Counted from the stretch's first letter, positions 17,731 to 26,813 are shown. The stretch is 64,000 nucleotides of DNA from Phenylobacterium sp. CCH9-H3 (GCF_001557235.1 NZ_LSJI01000011.1:10638-74637), one strand, 5' to 3'. Program-made: numbers and translations. The notes: a model not told the origin generated them from the letters alone.

Positions 17731-18968
17731 CCGACCTGAAGACCGCGGCGAGGGACGCCTACATCTACACCCTGCCGCTGATCGAGCTGGCGACCACCCG
17801 CCAGCGGGGGCAGGCCGTGGGACACAAGATGGGCGTCTTCGCCCACGTGCGGCATCTGGCCAACCACAAGCACCGGGCGGTGACCACGCCCAACACCGAC
17901 ACCCTCTATTCCACGGCCCAGATCGACCTGTCGGCGGGACCTGTGACCATCACCCTACCGCCCGCCGGCGACCGCTATCTCTCGCTGGCGCTGATGGACG
18001 CCTACACCAACAACTTCGCCATCCTCGGCACGCGGACCACCGGCCCGGACGGCGGGACCTTCCGGCTCGTGGGACCACGCGAGGCGGTGGAGGGCTGGAA
18101 CGTCGTCCGCTCGCCCACCGACCACGTCTGGGCCCTGGCGCGGATCCTCGTGGCGAGCCCGGAGGATCTGGAGGCCGCCCGCGAGGCGCAGGCGGGCATC
18201 TCGCTGCAGGGGCGGGCCTCGGAGACGCCAGGGCCCTACGCGCCACGCTCGGCCGACTGGCGGGAGTACTTCGCCAGCGCGGCGGCGCTGATGGCGGCCA
18301 ACCCGCCGCCGGTGACGGACCTGGGCCTGCTGCGGACGCTGGCGCCCCTGGGTCTGCTGGACGGCTTCGATCCCACCCGGTTCTCATCGGCCGAGGTCGC
18401 CGAGATCGAGGCCGGCATGGCGGAGGGGCGCAAGGCCGTCCGCGGGGGAGGGGGCCTCTCGGGCACGGAGTTCATCCAGGGCTGGTCCTATCCGAGCTCA
18501 CGGCTGGGCGATTTCGGGCAGGACTACCTCCTGCGCGGCGCCGTGGCCCTGGGAGGGCTCGCCGCCCTGCCGCCGGCCGAGGCGATGTACCTGCAGGCCG
18601 AGGGGCCGCTGCCGCGCAAGCTGTTCGACGGGACCCAGGCCTGGCGCCTGCACTTCCCCGCTGGCCAGCACCTGCCGGTGAACTCGTTCTGGTCGCTCAG
18701 CCTCTACGAGGCCACCGACGACGGGCAGTTCTTCTTCTGGGACAACCCGTTGAACCGCTATGCGATCGGCGATCGCACGCCGGGGCTGCAGATCAACGCC
18801 GACGGCTCGCTCGACATCTGGATCGGCCACGAAAGCCCAGGGACGGATCGGGAGAGCAACTGGCTGCCCGCCCCGGCCGCTCCCTTTGCGCTCTTCATGC
18901 GCGCCTACCTGCCCAGGCCCGAGTTGCTTCAGGGCTATTACCGTATGCCTCCGCTCGCGGTTGCCTGA
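17727..18968 (+). CDS. DUF1254/DUF1214 protein without signal peptide
   Basis: A 413-residue protein starting at a GTG that overlaps the preceding stop (GTGA). It has the DUF1254 N-terminal domain (DAYIYTLPLIELATTRQRG and TTPNTDTLYSTAQIDLSAGP) and the C-terminal DUF1214 domain (NSFWSLSLYEATDDGQFFFW, IGDRTPGLQINADGSLDIWI). The family fold is known but its function is not. It lacks the export signal of the neighbouring paralogue at 19016, which it matches along its whole length. Overlap with the flavoprotein gene suggests joint expression; a shared pathway is only inferred. Confidence 0.88.
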   Translation: MTDLKTAARDAYIYTLPLIELATTRQRGQAVGHKMGVFAHVRHLANHKHRAVTTPNTDTLYSTAQIDLSAGPVTITLPPAGDRYLSLALMDAYTNNFAILGTRTTGPDGGTFRLVGPREAVEGWNVVRSPTDHVWALARILVASPEDLEAAREAQAGISLQGRASETPGPYAPRSADWREYFASAAALMAANPPPVTDLGLLRTLAPLGLLDGFDPTRFSSAEVAEIEAGMAEGRKAVRGGGGLSGTEFIQGWSYPSSRLGDFGQDYLLRGAVALGGLAALPPAEAMYLQAEGPLPRKLFDGTQAWRLHFPAGQHLPVNSFWSLSLYEATDDGQFFFWDNPLNRYAIGDRTPGLQINADGSLDIWIGHESPGTDRESNWLPAPAAPFALFMRAYLPRPELLQGYYRMPPLAVA

Positions 18969-19015
18969 GACAGCCGCGCCCATCAGGTTCCGCCCACTTG
19001 AGGGAGGCGTTGCAG

Positions 19016-20341
19016 GTGAACAGGCGTGAGCTTCTGGCGGCGGTGGCCGTGGTGGGGATGATTCCGGGAGCGCGGGCGTTCGCGGCCGCCGGCGACCTCA
19101 GGTCCGCCGCTCGCGAGGCCTGGCTCTACGGCCTTCCCTGGATCGAGATGGCGGCGGCCCGCGATCGGATGCTGGGCAACAAGGGCGGGCAGCCCGCCGG
19201 TCTCAACGGGTTCGGCCACAGCCGGCAGCTGATCGGTCCCGAGGGGCTCACCATCACCTCGCCGAACAACGACACGATCTATTCCAGCGCCTGGCTGGAT
19301 CTGACCGAGGGCCCGCTGACGCTGACGGTCCCGCCGACGGGCGACCGCTACATCTCGCTGGCCGGGATGAACATGTACACGGACAACGACTTCGTCCTGG
19401 GCACGCGCACCACGGGCGGCGCCGGCGGGCGTTACACCATTGTCGGACCGGGGCAGGCGGGGGCGGGGCCCAATACCGTGCGGCTCAACACCGCGCATGG
19501 CTGGCTGCTGGTCCGAACGCTGGTCGACGGGCCGCAGGACCTGCCGGCCGTCCACAAGATCCAGGATCAGCTGCGCCTGTCGGGTCCGGCGGGCGTGCGC
19601 CCGGCCAAGGCCTATGCGACCCGGCACTCGCCGGCGCTGGAGTACTTCGCGTCCCTGGCGGAGCTCCTGAAATCGGATCCGCCGCCGGCGACGGACGGCG
19701 TCCTCTTCCGCCGGGCCGCGCCGCTGGGGCTGACGGCCGCCGGCGGGTTCGACGCCAAGCGGTTCGACGCGGCCGCGGTGGCCGAGATCGAGGCCGGCGT
19801 CGCCGAGGCCAGGAAGGCCATCGAAGGCATCCGGCCGGGCGCGTCGGTGCAGGGCTGGACCTACCCGCGGCATACGCTGGGCTACTTCCATCAGGACTAT
19901 CTGTTCCGGGCCGCCGTGGCGGTGATCGGCCTGGCCGCGCTGCCGCCCGCCGAGGCCATGTATATGCAACCGGTCGCCGAGAAGGGCCGGATCTTCGAAG
20001 GGAGCGGCCCCTATCGCATGCACTTCCCGGCCGGCCAGATGCCGCAGGTGAACGCGTTCTGGTCGCTGACCATGTACCGCCCGACGAAGGACGGACAGTT
20101 CTTCCTCGTGGAGAACCCGATCAAGCGCTACTCGATCGGCGACCGCACGCCGGGCCTCAGGACGAACGCGGACGGCTCGCTGGACCTATGGATCGCGCGC
20201 AGCGACCCCGGCGGCGACATGAGCGCCAACTGGCTGCCGGCGCCGCCCGACGGCCCGTTCAGCCTGAGCTTCCGCGCCTATCTGCCGACCCCCGACTTCC
20301 AGGACGGCCGCTACCGCCTGCCGGCGCTGCAGCAGGTTTGA
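19016..20341 (+). CDS. DUF1254/DUF1214 protein with twin-arginine-like signal
   Basis: A 441-residue paralogue of the gene before it. I choose GTG 19016 because GGGAGG lies about eight bases upstream; this gives an N-terminus with NRRELLAAVAVVGMIPGARA, a twin-arginine-like export signal. The DUF1254 core (TSPNNDTIYSSAWLDLTEGP) and DUF1214 end (NAFWSLTMYRPTKDGQFFLV, IGDRTPGLRTNADGSLDLWI) align with the upstream copy. The 47-base gap is compatible with one transcript. So the pair would place one copy inside and one outside the inner membrane. No known enzyme motif is seen. Confidence 0.87.
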   Translation: MNRRELLAAVAVVGMIPGARAFAAAGDLRSAAREAWLYGLPWIEMAAARDRMLGNKGGQPAGLNGFGHSRQLIGPEGLTITSPNNDTIYSSAWLDLTEGPLTLTVPPTGDRYISLAGMNMYTDNDFVLGTRTTGGAGGRYTIVGPGQAGAGPNTVRLNTAHGWLLVRTLVDGPQDLPAVHKIQDQLRLSGPAGVRPAKAYATRHSPALEYFASLAELLKSDPPPATDGVLFRRAAPLGLTAAGGFDAKRFDAAAVAEIEAGVAEARKAIEGIRPGASVQGWTYPRHTLGYFHQDYLFRAAVAVIGLAALPPAEAMYMQPVAEKGRIFEGSGPYRMHFPAGQMPQVNAFWSLTMYRPTKDGQFFLVENPIKRYSIGDRTPGLRTNADGSLDLWIARSDPGGDMSANWLPAPPDGPFSLSFRAYLPTPDFQDGRYRLPALQQV

Positions 20342-20699
20342 GGCGAGGCCGGCGGCATGTATCCAGCGTGATCGGCCGACCGCCCCGGCGACAGGGGAGG
20401 CCGGCCTCACGGCGGGCTGTCCGGCCAGGGTCAGCCCGCTGACTTGACTTCGATACTCTGGATCGACGCCCTTGGCGGCCGTGTCAGGAGACGGCGACGC
20501 GCTGGCGGGCGCGTTGACCTGGCGCAAATTACGCGGGTTTCTTGACTCGCGAGCCGTCGGCCGTCATACACCGCGCCTTCCAGCCGCCGGGGCACGCCTC
20601 GTGTGGCCGGAAACCTATGACGGGTTGATGCGAAGCCGCCGTTGAGATCGCGATCCTCATCCGAAGGGTCGCCGGCTCGGATCGAATGAAGAGTGGAAT
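20342..20699. other. 358-base gap upstream of rpsD
   Basis: No credible coding region is seen on either strand. The first part contains a 7-bp stem, GCGGGCT paired with AGCCCGC, without a T-tract, which might end the DUF1254 transcript. The second half carries a candidate sigma-70 promoter (20542-20570), leaving an rpsD leader of about 120 bases. I found no clear S4 autoregulatory fold by eye. Confidence 0.5.
20542..20570 (+). promoter_or_regulatory. Candidate sigma-70-type promoter for rpsD
   Basis: TTGACT (20542-20547), a 17-base spacer, then CATACA (20565-20570). It has good -35 similarity and a weaker -10. Position relative to rpsD is suitable. Confidence 0.4.
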
Positions 20700-21317
20700 A
20701 TGTCCAAGCGCCATAGCGCCAAGTACAAACTCGACCGCCGGATGGGCGAAAACGTCTGGGGTCGCCCGAAGTCTCCGATCAACACGCGCGCCTACGGCCC
20801 CGGCCAGCATGGCCAGCGCCGGAAGAGCAAGGTCTCGGACTTCGGCCTGCAGCTCCGCGCCAAGCAGAAGCTGAAGGGCTACTACGGCAACATCACCGAG
20901 AAGCAGTTCGTCCGCATCTATACGGAAGCGGCGCGCCGCAAGGGCAACACCTCGGAAAACCTGATCGCCCTGCTCGAGTCGCGCCTGGATGCGGTCGTCT
21001 ACCGCTCCAAGTTCGTCCCGACCCCGTTCGCCGCCCGCCAGTTCGTCAACCACGGCCACGTCCTGGTGAACGGCAAGCGTGTGAACATCGCCTCCTATCG
21101 CGTGAAGCCGGGCGACGTCGTCTCGGTCCGCGAGCGCTCGCGCAACATGGCCCTGGTCCTGGAAGCCCTGCAGTCGTCGGAGCGTGACACGCCCGACTAC
21201 ATCACGGTCGACGCCAAGGGCATGGCCGCCACGTTCGTCCGCGCGCCGGAACTGGCCGAAGTGCCGTATCCGGTGAAGATGGAACCGAACCTCGTGGTCG
21301 AATTCTACGCCTCGTAA
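20700..21317 (+). CDS. rpsD: 30S ribosomal protein S4
   Basis: A 205-residue primary 16S rRNA-binding protein of the small subunit. It begins [20 protein letters not shown] and lacks the zinc-binding cysteines of some S4 forms. The S4 RNA-binding fold spans about 95-160 ([20 protein letters not shown], then [20 protein letters not shown]). It stands alone outside the ribosomal operon, common in alphaproteobacteria. It has a purine-rich site just before ATG and a strong terminator after the stop. Confidence 0.98.
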   Translation: MSKRHSAKYKLDRRMGENVWGRPKSPINTRAYGPGQHGQRRKSKVSDFGLQLRAKQKLKGYYGNITEKQFVRIYTEAARRKGNTSENLIALLESRLDAVVYRSKFVPTPFAARQFVNHGHVLVNGKRVNIASYRVKPGDVVSVRERSRNMALVLEALQSSERDTPDYITVDAKGMAATFVRAPELAEVPYPVKMEPNLVVEFYAS

Positions 21318-21346
21318 GGCGTCGCCGACCTCGAAGCGATTTCGCG

Positions 21347-21374
21347 AAGGCCCCGGAGAGATCCGGGGCCTTTT
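21347..21374 (+). terminator. Rho-independent terminator after rpsD
   Basis: Perfect 11-bp stem (21347-21357 with 21362-21372), GAGA loop, followed by TTTTGC. Thirty bases after the rpsD stop. Confidence 0.9.
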
Positions 21375-21405
21375 GCTTTGGCCGCCGCTGTGGCGCAGTG
21401 GCGCG

Positions 21406-21780
21406 ATGAATCGCCGGCTCTTCGTCCTGACCGCCCTGGCCCTCTGCGGCTGCGCGACCGCGCCGCCTCCCATCCTGGCGCCGGCCGGGACGGGGCTTGC
21501 CGAGTTGGAGCCGCTGTATCGGGCCGAGGCCGGGCGGGACGCCCTGACCATCGGCGTCGCCTCCAACGGCTGCACGGCCAAGGACGACTTTGCCTTCTAT
21601 GCGGAGCGGAAGGGCGAGGCGATGACCCTCGCCTTCGGCCGCAAGCGCCTCGACACCTGCCGGTCGTTCGCCATGGGCAAGACGGACCTCGCCTTCACCT
21701 GGGCCGAGCTCGGCGTGCCGCCGCGGACGCCGGTGTTCCTACTGAACCCGCTGCTCGCCTGGACGGGGCCGGGACACTGA
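21406..21780 (+). CDS. Small putative lipoprotein of unknown function
   Basis: A 124-residue protein. The N-terminus MNRRLFVLTALALCGC is a lipoprotein signal with the lipid cysteine at 16. The mature part is compact, with NGCTAKDDFAFYAERKGEAM and LDTCRSFAMGKTDLAFTWAE; the two remaining cysteines could form a disulfide. The ATG at 21406 directly precedes the signal; a longer frame starts within the terminator and is unlikely. I recognise no family with certainty. The last 42 bases overlap the 3' end of the convergent MscS gene. Confidence 0.7.
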   Translation: MNRRLFVLTALALCGCATAPPPILAPAGTGLAELEPLYRAEAGRDALTIGVASNGCTAKDDFAFYAERKGEAMTLAFGRKRLDTCRSFAMGKTDLAFTWAELGVPPRTPVFLLNPLLAWTGPGH

Positions 21781-22869
21781 GCCGTCGTCCGCGGCGGGCG
21801 CGCGCACTTCGATCCGATCGACCGGCAGCGCCTCCGGGTGGTCCTGGCGGAGCCATTCGATCATGCGCTCGCGGATTTCGCAGCGAAGGTCGAAGGCGGC
21901 GCCGGCCCCAGCAGCGCTGGCCAGAATCCGCACCTCCACCGTGCGCTCCTTCAGGTCGGTGACCTGCACCACGGAAACCTTGCGGTCCCAGTGGGGCGAG
22001 GCGTCCAGAACCTCCTTCAGCTTGCTGCGGATCGCATCCACGGGGACATGGTAGTCCACGTACAGCATCACGACGCCCAGCATGTCGGCGGACTCCCGGG
22101 TCCAGTTCTGGAACGGCTTCTCCAGGAAGTACTTCAGCGGCACGATCAGCCGCCGCAAATCCCAGATGCGGATCACCACATAGGTGGACGTGATTTCTTC
22201 CACGTTGCCCCACTCGCCCTCGACGATCACGGCGTCGTCGATGCGGATCGGCTGAGTAAGCGCGATCTGGACGCCGGCCAGCAGGTTGGAGAGCACGGGC
22301 TGTAGCGCCAGGCCGACGATGATCCCGGCCGCGCCGCCCGCGGCCAGCAGGCTGACGCCAAGCTGCCGCACGCCCGGGATCGTCATCAGGGCGAAAGACG
22401 CCGTGAGCAGGACGACCAGGGTGGCCAGGGCGCGCCGGAGAATCCGGATCTGGGTGTAGTGCTTGCGGGCCATGAGGTTGTCGGCCACGTCGATCCGATA
22501 GCGCCGCAGATAGAGATCCGAAGCGATGTCCAACGCGGTCATCGCGGCCCAGCCCCAGAGCAGAATGAAGGCGATCAACAGGCCGTGCTGGACGAGGTTG
22601 GCCTCGCGGACGGGCAGCGGCGCGGCATGGATCGCCCAGGCGACCGCGATGAGCCCCAGCGCGAGCCTGGCCGGCCCTCGGGTCCGGAGCAGCAAGGGCC
22701 GCCAGAACGAGTCCTTCGCCCGCAGCCGTCGCCTGAGGATCCGCACGACGCCGCCGTAGAGCAGCTGCGCGGCCAGGAGGGCGACGGCGATGAGGATCAG
22801 GCTGAACACCCAGGCGGGCGCCCAGTCGAAGCGGGCTTCGACTGTTCGGACGAGTTGGTCGAGCGTCAT
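21739..22869 (-). CDS. MscS-family mechanosensitive ion channel
   Basis: A 376-residue inner-membrane protein that gates with membrane tension or, in some relatives, has other transport roles. About four to five membrane helices occupy residues 18-190. The pore-lining helix is recognisable as SLLAAGGAAGIIVGLALQPV followed by LSNLLAGVQIALTQPIRIDD, the core MscS signature. The cytoplasmic beta domain (VVEGEWGNVEEITSTYVVIR) and alpha/beta cage follow. The tail is longer than E. coli MscS. It runs convergently into the lipoprotein gene and is divergent from the peptidase-like gene at 23002. Confidence 0.9.
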   Translation of the reverse strand: MTLDQLVRTVEARFDWAPAWVFSLILIAVALLAAQLLYGGVVRILRRRLRAKDSFWRPLLLRTRGPARLALGLIAVAWAIHAAPLPVREANLVQHGLLIAFILLWGWAAMTALDIASDLYLRRYRIDVADNLMARKHYTQIRILRRALATLVVLLTASFALMTIPGVRQLGVSLLAAGGAAGIIVGLALQPVLSNLLAGVQIALTQPIRIDDAVIVEGEWGNVEEITSTYVVIRIWDLRRLIVPLKYFLEKPFQNWTRESADMLGVVMLYVDYHVPVDAIRSKLKEVLDASPHWDRKVSVVQVTDLKERTVEVRILASAAGAGAAFDLRCEIRERMIEWLRQDHPEALPVDRIEVRAPAADDGSVSRPRPGEQRVQ

Positions 22870-23001
22870 GAAGGGCCAACCCGCGACGCGGCGGATTGTT
22901 CACGGAGGGCTGGCGATCCGGCCCCGCCCGGGCGGCAGGGCCCTCGACACGCTAGGAGCGCGAACCTAGTCTTTCGCAACTGATGGTCCCGGGGGGCGAT
23001 A

Positions 23002-24537
23002 GTGTTTCGAGTCGTTCTGCGCGCGCTGATGGGCGTGGCCGCGCTGCTGTTGCTGGCCGGGTCGGCCGAAGCCGCCTGGGTGCGGGTGGAGACTGACAGG
23101 TTCGTGGTTTACGGCCAAGGGGGCGAACAATCGGTTCGCGACTTCGCGACCAAGCTTACGACCTATGACTGGGTGCTACGCAACTTCCATCCGTCCACGA
23201 AGGACCGGAAGGCTGAAACCAAGGTTCAGGTCTTCCTCCTCGCGAGCCAGGATGACCTGAGGCGTGTGGAGCCACGTATCAGGAAGTATACGCGCGGCTT
23301 CTACAGGGCAATGAACGAAGGTGTGTTTGCCTTCGCCGTGAAGAACGGCGGAGGGCTGGATGCGGACGACGTTCTTTTCCACGAATACGCGCATCATTTC
23401 ATGCTGGAGAACTTCCCGTCTGCATACCCGGCTTGGTTCGTCGAGGGCTGGGCTGAGTATTTCATGACGACCGAGATCACCAAGGATCGGGTCAGGATCG
23501 GTGGTTACAATCCCGCGCGCGCCAATGCCATCTTCGCCGAGACCTGGCTGCCCTTGGAGGATTTGCTCTCCAGAACGACCGCTGAGACGCGTCCGGAGAG
23601 GACGAATGCCTACTACTCCCAGGCCTGGCTGCTCACGCACTACATGCGCAGCGACGACACCCGCGCGCGGCAGCTCGATCAGGCGCTCAGAGCGATCGCC
23701 GACGGCAAAGATCCGATTCAATCATTTCAGGTCGCCACCGGAGGAACGCTGGCCGAACTCTCTGCGTCGTTGAGGAAGTACCGCAGGCTGCAGACCATCA
23801 GCATAGACAACCCCGGCCTTGCGCCACGAATGGCCGTAACGGTGCTGCCCCGGAGCGCCGACGACCTTCTGCTCGACAACCTGCGGCTCGTACTGTCGCC
23901 GACCGGGCGCGTCGACGCCGGGCTTCTGGCCGGTATTCGCCGCAAGGCCGCGAAGCACCCTGGCGATCGTCTCGCGGAGCAGACGCTTGCGCGCGCCGAG
24001 TTCGTGATGGGTGATGTGGCTCTCGGCGAATCCATCATGAAGCGACGCCTCGAGGCCAAACCCGACGATCTGGAAGATCTGCTGTTGGCGGGGACGGGTC
24101 AGGTGATGGCGGGGATGCGGACGGAAAGCGAACGAGACGTGCGCTATCGTGCGGCCCGGCCGCTGCTGGCCAAGGCTTACCAACTGGACAAAGGGGACTT
24201 TCGCACTCTCTTTGCCTATGCGCTCAGCCGCTCGATCGAGCCTACGTTTCCGACCGAAAACGATCTGGCCGCGCTGGCCGAAGCTCGCTACCCGGCGCCT
24301 GCGGTGCAGGAGAGCTCGTTTCGCCTGGGCATGGCGCTCTTGCAGAAGGGGCGCCGCGAGGATGCGGCGAACGTGCTGGCGCCGGTGATCAACAGTCCGC
24401 ACGGCGGCCGCGCTGCGGAACAGGCCCGCACTCTGTTGAACCAGGGCCGCATCGGCAAGCTAGACCTCACCGAGCCGGATGAGGACGAGCCGCCGCCGCC
24501 GCCGCCGTCAGGGCCGGCCGCGCCGGCCCCTAGGTGA
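23002..24537 (+). CDS. Exported HExxH metallopeptidase-like protein with helical repeat region
   Basis: A 511-residue protein starting at GTG 23002 just after GGGGGG. The signal peptide ends near AEAAWVRVE. A zinc-binding HEYAH is at 127-131 and an EGWAEYF follows at 148-154, the layout of gluzincin-type peptidase_MA/DUF1570 proteins, so Glu148 or Glu152 may be the third ligand. From about residue 300 to 470 the sequence becomes helical-repeat-like (paired helices such as HPGDRLAEQTLARAEFVMGD), possibly TPR. The tail has six consecutive prolines and an acidic run. Its last eight bases overlap the convergent thioesterase gene. Base composition is a little less GC-rich than neighbours. The substrate is unknown. 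Confidence 0.75.
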   Translation: MFRVVLRALMGVAALLLLAGSAEAAWVRVETDRFVVYGQGGEQSVRDFATKLTTYDWVLRNFHPSTKDRKAETKVQVFLLASQDDLRRVEPRIRKYTRGFYRAMNEGVFAFAVKNGGGLDADDVLFHEYAHHFMLENFPSAYPAWFVEGWAEYFMTTEITKDRVRIGGYNPARANAIFAETWLPLEDLLSRTTAETRPERTNAYYSQAWLLTHYMRSDDTRARQLDQALRAIADGKDPIQSFQVATGGTLAELSASLRKYRRLQTISIDNPGLAPRMAVTVLPRSADDLLLDNLRLVLSPTGRVDAGLLAGIRRKAAKHPGDRLAEQTLARAEFVMGDVALGESIMKRRLEAKPDDLEDLLLAGTGQVMAGMRTESERDVRYRAARPLLAKAYQLDKGDFRTLFAYALSRSIEPTFPTENDLAALAEARYPAPAVQESSFRLGMALLQKGRREDAANVLAPVINSPHGGRAAEQARTLLNQGRIGKLDLTEPDEDEPPPPPPSGPAAPAPR

Positions 24538-24949
24538 ACATCTCCGGGATCCAGTCGGGCACGCGGCGCGGGCGGCCGGTGGCCTGTTCGATGAGGACCC
24601 AGGTGGTGTGGACCTGGGCGCACATCTGCCCGTCGGGCCCGTCGATGCGGATGAAGCGGTCGAACCGCGGTCCGCTGGGCGCCGCGGCGACCCAGGTCCG
24701 TCCCTGGGCGGTCTCGCCGGGCAGCAGGGCGCGGCGGTAGTCGACCTCGTGGCGGAGGGCGATCCAGGCCCACTTGGCCTGAGCGTCCGCGGGGGCGCGG
24801 CTCTTCCAGTGGGCGACGCCCATGTCCTGGGCCCAGCGCAGGTAGACCACGTTGTTGACGTGGCCGTTCTCATCGACGTCGTCCGGGGTCGGCTCGAACG
24901 TCAGGCGGAAGACCTGCCGGCCCTCCGGCGGTTCGAGCAGCTTGGTCAC
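24530..24949 (-). CDS. Acyl-CoA thioesterase, 4-hydroxybenzoyl-CoA thioesterase (hotdog) type
   Basis: A 139-residue single-hotdog protein starting at GTG 24949. The family signature DVDENGHVNNVVYLRWAQD contains the catalytic-region Asp/Asn-Gly-His-Val-Asn pattern; RHEVDYRRALLPGE follows as the second strand block. It should hydrolyse an acyl- or aryl-CoA in the cytoplasm; the chain is unknown. It is the last gene of the minus-strand run, nine bases after the glutaredoxin stop. Confidence 0.87.
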   Translation of the reverse strand: MTKLLEPPEGRQVFRLTFEPTPDDVDENGHVNNVVYLRWAQDMGVAHWKSRAPADAQAKWAWIALRHEVDYRRALLPGETAQGRTWVAAAPSGPRFDRFIRIDGPDGQMCAQVHTTWVLIEQATGRPRRVPDWIPEMFT

Positions 24950-24958
24950 GCGCCGGTC

Positions 24959-25306
24959 TTAAGCGTCGGTGAGGAGGCCCTGCTCTTGCAGCATGGTCTT
25001 GAGCTCACCCGACTGGAACATCTCCTTGACGATGTCGCAGCCGCCCACGAACTCGCCCTTCACATAGAGCTGCGGGATCGTCGGCCAGTCGGAGAAGGTC
25101 TTGATGCCTTCGCGCAGCGGCTCGCTCTGCAGCACGTCCACGCCGACGAACTCCACGCCGAGGTGGTCGAGGATCTGGACCGTCACCGCGGAGAAGCCGC
25201 AGCGGGGCTGTTCCGGCTCGCCCTTCATGAACAGGATCACCGGATGCTCGGCCACGGACTTGGCGATCCAGTCGTGGACGGGGTTCTGGGTGGCGGTGTC
25301 GGTCAT
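24959..25306 (-). CDS. grxD: Monothiol glutaredoxin, Grx4/GrxD type
   Basis: A 115-residue protein that carries and delivers [2Fe-2S] clusters. The monothiol active site CGFS is at 36-39, with the glutathione-binding WPTIPQLYVKGEFVGGCDIV block following. I choose ATG 25306, with AAGGG about seven bases upstream. It lies 67 bases after bolA; Grx4 and BolA proteins form a cluster-bridged complex, so adjacency fits joint function in iron-sulfur handling. Confidence 0.95.
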   Translation of the reverse strand: MTDTATQNPVHDWIAKSVAEHPVILFMKGEPEQPRCGFSAVTVQILDHLGVEFVGVDVLQSEPLREGIKTFSDWPTIPQLYVKGEFVGGCDIVKEMFQSGELKTMLQEQGLLTDA

Positions 25307-25373
25307 CGGACGCCCTTTCGGCGCAAAGTCTTGGCCCAAGAGCTAGGGAGCCGTGGGCGCGGGGTCAAGCGCG

Positions 25374-25607
25374 TCAGGCTGGCGCGGAGGTCTCCAGCGC
25401 CAGGGCGTGCAGTTCGCCGCCCATCCGGCCCTTCAATGCGGCGTAGACGAGCTGGTGCTGGCGCACGCGCGGCAGGCCCTTGAAGGCGGACGACACGATG
25501 CGGGCCTTGTAGTGGTCGCCGTCGCCGGCCAGGTCCGTGATTTCGATCTCGGCGTCGGGGAAGCCCTCGCGCAGCGCGGCCTCCAGGTCGGGTTGGGACA
25601 TCGGCAT
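25374..25607 (-). CDS. BolA/IbaG-family protein
   Basis: A 77-residue BolA-like protein. The class II KH-like fold shows as LEAALREGFPDAEIEITDLA and the conserved HQLVYAALKGRM with His as candidate cluster ligand. It partners monothiol glutaredoxin, whose gene is next. ATG 25607 or ATG 25601 could start it. It follows the LysE gene by 20 bases. Confidence 0.93.
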   Translation of the reverse strand: MPMSQPDLEAALREGFPDAEIEITDLAGDGDHYKARIVSSAFKGLPRVRQHQLVYAALKGRMGGELHALALETSAPA

Positions 25608-25627
25608 GACGCCGACTTAGGCCGAGG

Positions 25628-26245
25628 TCAGCCCGAGGTCCAGAGCAGGGAGAGCCCGAACGCGCCCATCAGGCCCGCCGCGCCCCGGTCCAGGGGCTTC
25701 TGGGCCCGCGCATACGCCTGGGCGGCGCGAAGGGCGGAAAAGGCCAGCGCCAGGCCCGTCTGCCAGGCGAGGCAGGTGACGGTGACCACGGCGACGGCCG
25801 CCCAATGCACCCAATGCGGCGTCTCCGGACCGACATAGGCGGAAAAGACGCTGGCGAAGAACAGGACGGACTTGGGGTTGGTCAGGCAGATCGCCAGGCC
25901 CTGCCAGAAGGCGGCCCGCGTCGCGCCGGGCGGCGGCTCGGCCGCCTCGGGCTCCGGCTTGGCGCGCCAGAGGGCGATGGCGAACCAGATCAGGTAGAGG
26001 CCGCCCACCACGCGCAGGATCTTGTAGAGCCACGGCGCGGCGGCCAGCACGGCGGCCAGGCCCACTGCGGCGGCCACGCACCAGATCACGCAGCCCAACG
26101 TCGTGCCGAGCGCCGTGGCCAGCGCCGGCCCACGCCCACGGCGCATGGCGATCCGCATCGTCAGGAAGTTCGATGGCCCCGGGATCACCGAGGTTCCCAG
26201 CGCCAGCAGGAAGAGGGCGCCCAGGGAGATGATGTGTTCGGTCAT
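25628..26245 (-). CDS. LysE/RhtB-family amino-acid exporter
   Basis: A 205-residue inner-membrane protein with about six membrane segments. The family's first helix carries ALGTSVIPGPSNFLTMRIAM and the loop ICLTNPKSVLFFASVF is typical of LysE/RhtB exporters. Likely exports an amino acid or analogue; which one cannot be read. It begins seven bases after the preceding unknown gene and ends 20 bases before bolA, so the genes are probably co-transcribed without a clear functional link. Confidence 0.9.
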   Translation of the reverse strand: MTEHIISLGALFLLALGTSVIPGPSNFLTMRIAMRRGRGPALATALGTTLGCVIWCVAAAVGLAAVLAAAPWLYKILRVVGGLYLIWFAIALWRAKPEPEAAEPPPGATRAAFWQGLAICLTNPKSVLFFASVFSAYVGPETPHWVHWAAVAVVTVTCLAWQTGLALAFSALRAAQAYARAQKPLDRGAAGLMGAFGLSLLWTSG

Positions 26246-26252
26246 GGTCCCT

Positions 26253-26732
26253 TCAGGCCGTGCGTGTGAAGGCCATGATCCAGTTGGTCTCCCAGGTCTG
26301 GCCGTCGTCGTACGAGAAGGCCTGGCTCCAGCGGGCGGAGGCCGAGGTGATCTCCTCCCAGCGATAGACCACCTTCACCGGCCGGTCGCCGTCCACATCC
26401 TCGCCGTAGAACAGGCCAATGCCGTTCTGGAAGCGGCCGAAGACCGGATCCTGCAGCGTACCGGTCTGGCTGTTCACCCAGTAGATGGCCCAGAGACCAC
26501 TCGCCACATCGAAGGTGCGGAACGAGAGACCCTGGAAGCCGCGCTCGGGGAAATCGTTCTCGTCGACGTTGCACAGGCCGCCCATCAGGCCCTGGCAGAA
26601 GGTCGTGCCGTGGAAGACGTCCCAGTCCTGCGCGCCGACCCCCCGCGCCTTGAGGCGGCGATGCTCCACGGCCCAGCGGCCGTAGAGGAAGTGGAAGTCG
26701 CGCCGACCGTCGTCGTGGGCGTCGTAAGCCAT
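26253..26732 (-). CDS. Conserved cytoplasmic protein of unknown function
   Basis: A 159-residue protein rich in aromatic residues and short strands (RDFHFLYGRWAVEHRRL, GLWAIYWVNSQTG, IGLFYGEDVDGDRPVKVVYR), suggesting a beta-barrel, lipocalin-like fold of the DUF1579 sort, but I cannot confirm that family. No signal peptide. ATG 26732 is preferred because GAGGGA lies about seven bases upstream. It sits in the minus-strand run between the serine hydrolase and LysE genes. Confidence 0.65.
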   Translation of the reverse strand: MAYDAHDDGRRDFHFLYGRWAVEHRRLKARGVGAQDWDVFHGTTFCQGLMGGLCNVDENDFPERGFQGLSFRTFDVASGLWAIYWVNSQTGTLQDPVFGRFQNGIGLFYGEDVDGDRPVKVVYRWEEITSASARWSQAFSYDDGQTWETNWIMAFTRTA

Positions 26733-26813
26733 GTGATGTCCCTCGCTCTTGGGGACAGGCATAGCCGGCGGCTGCTGACACCTGCGTGTCAGCAGCGCGC
26801 GACGCGCAGAGCA

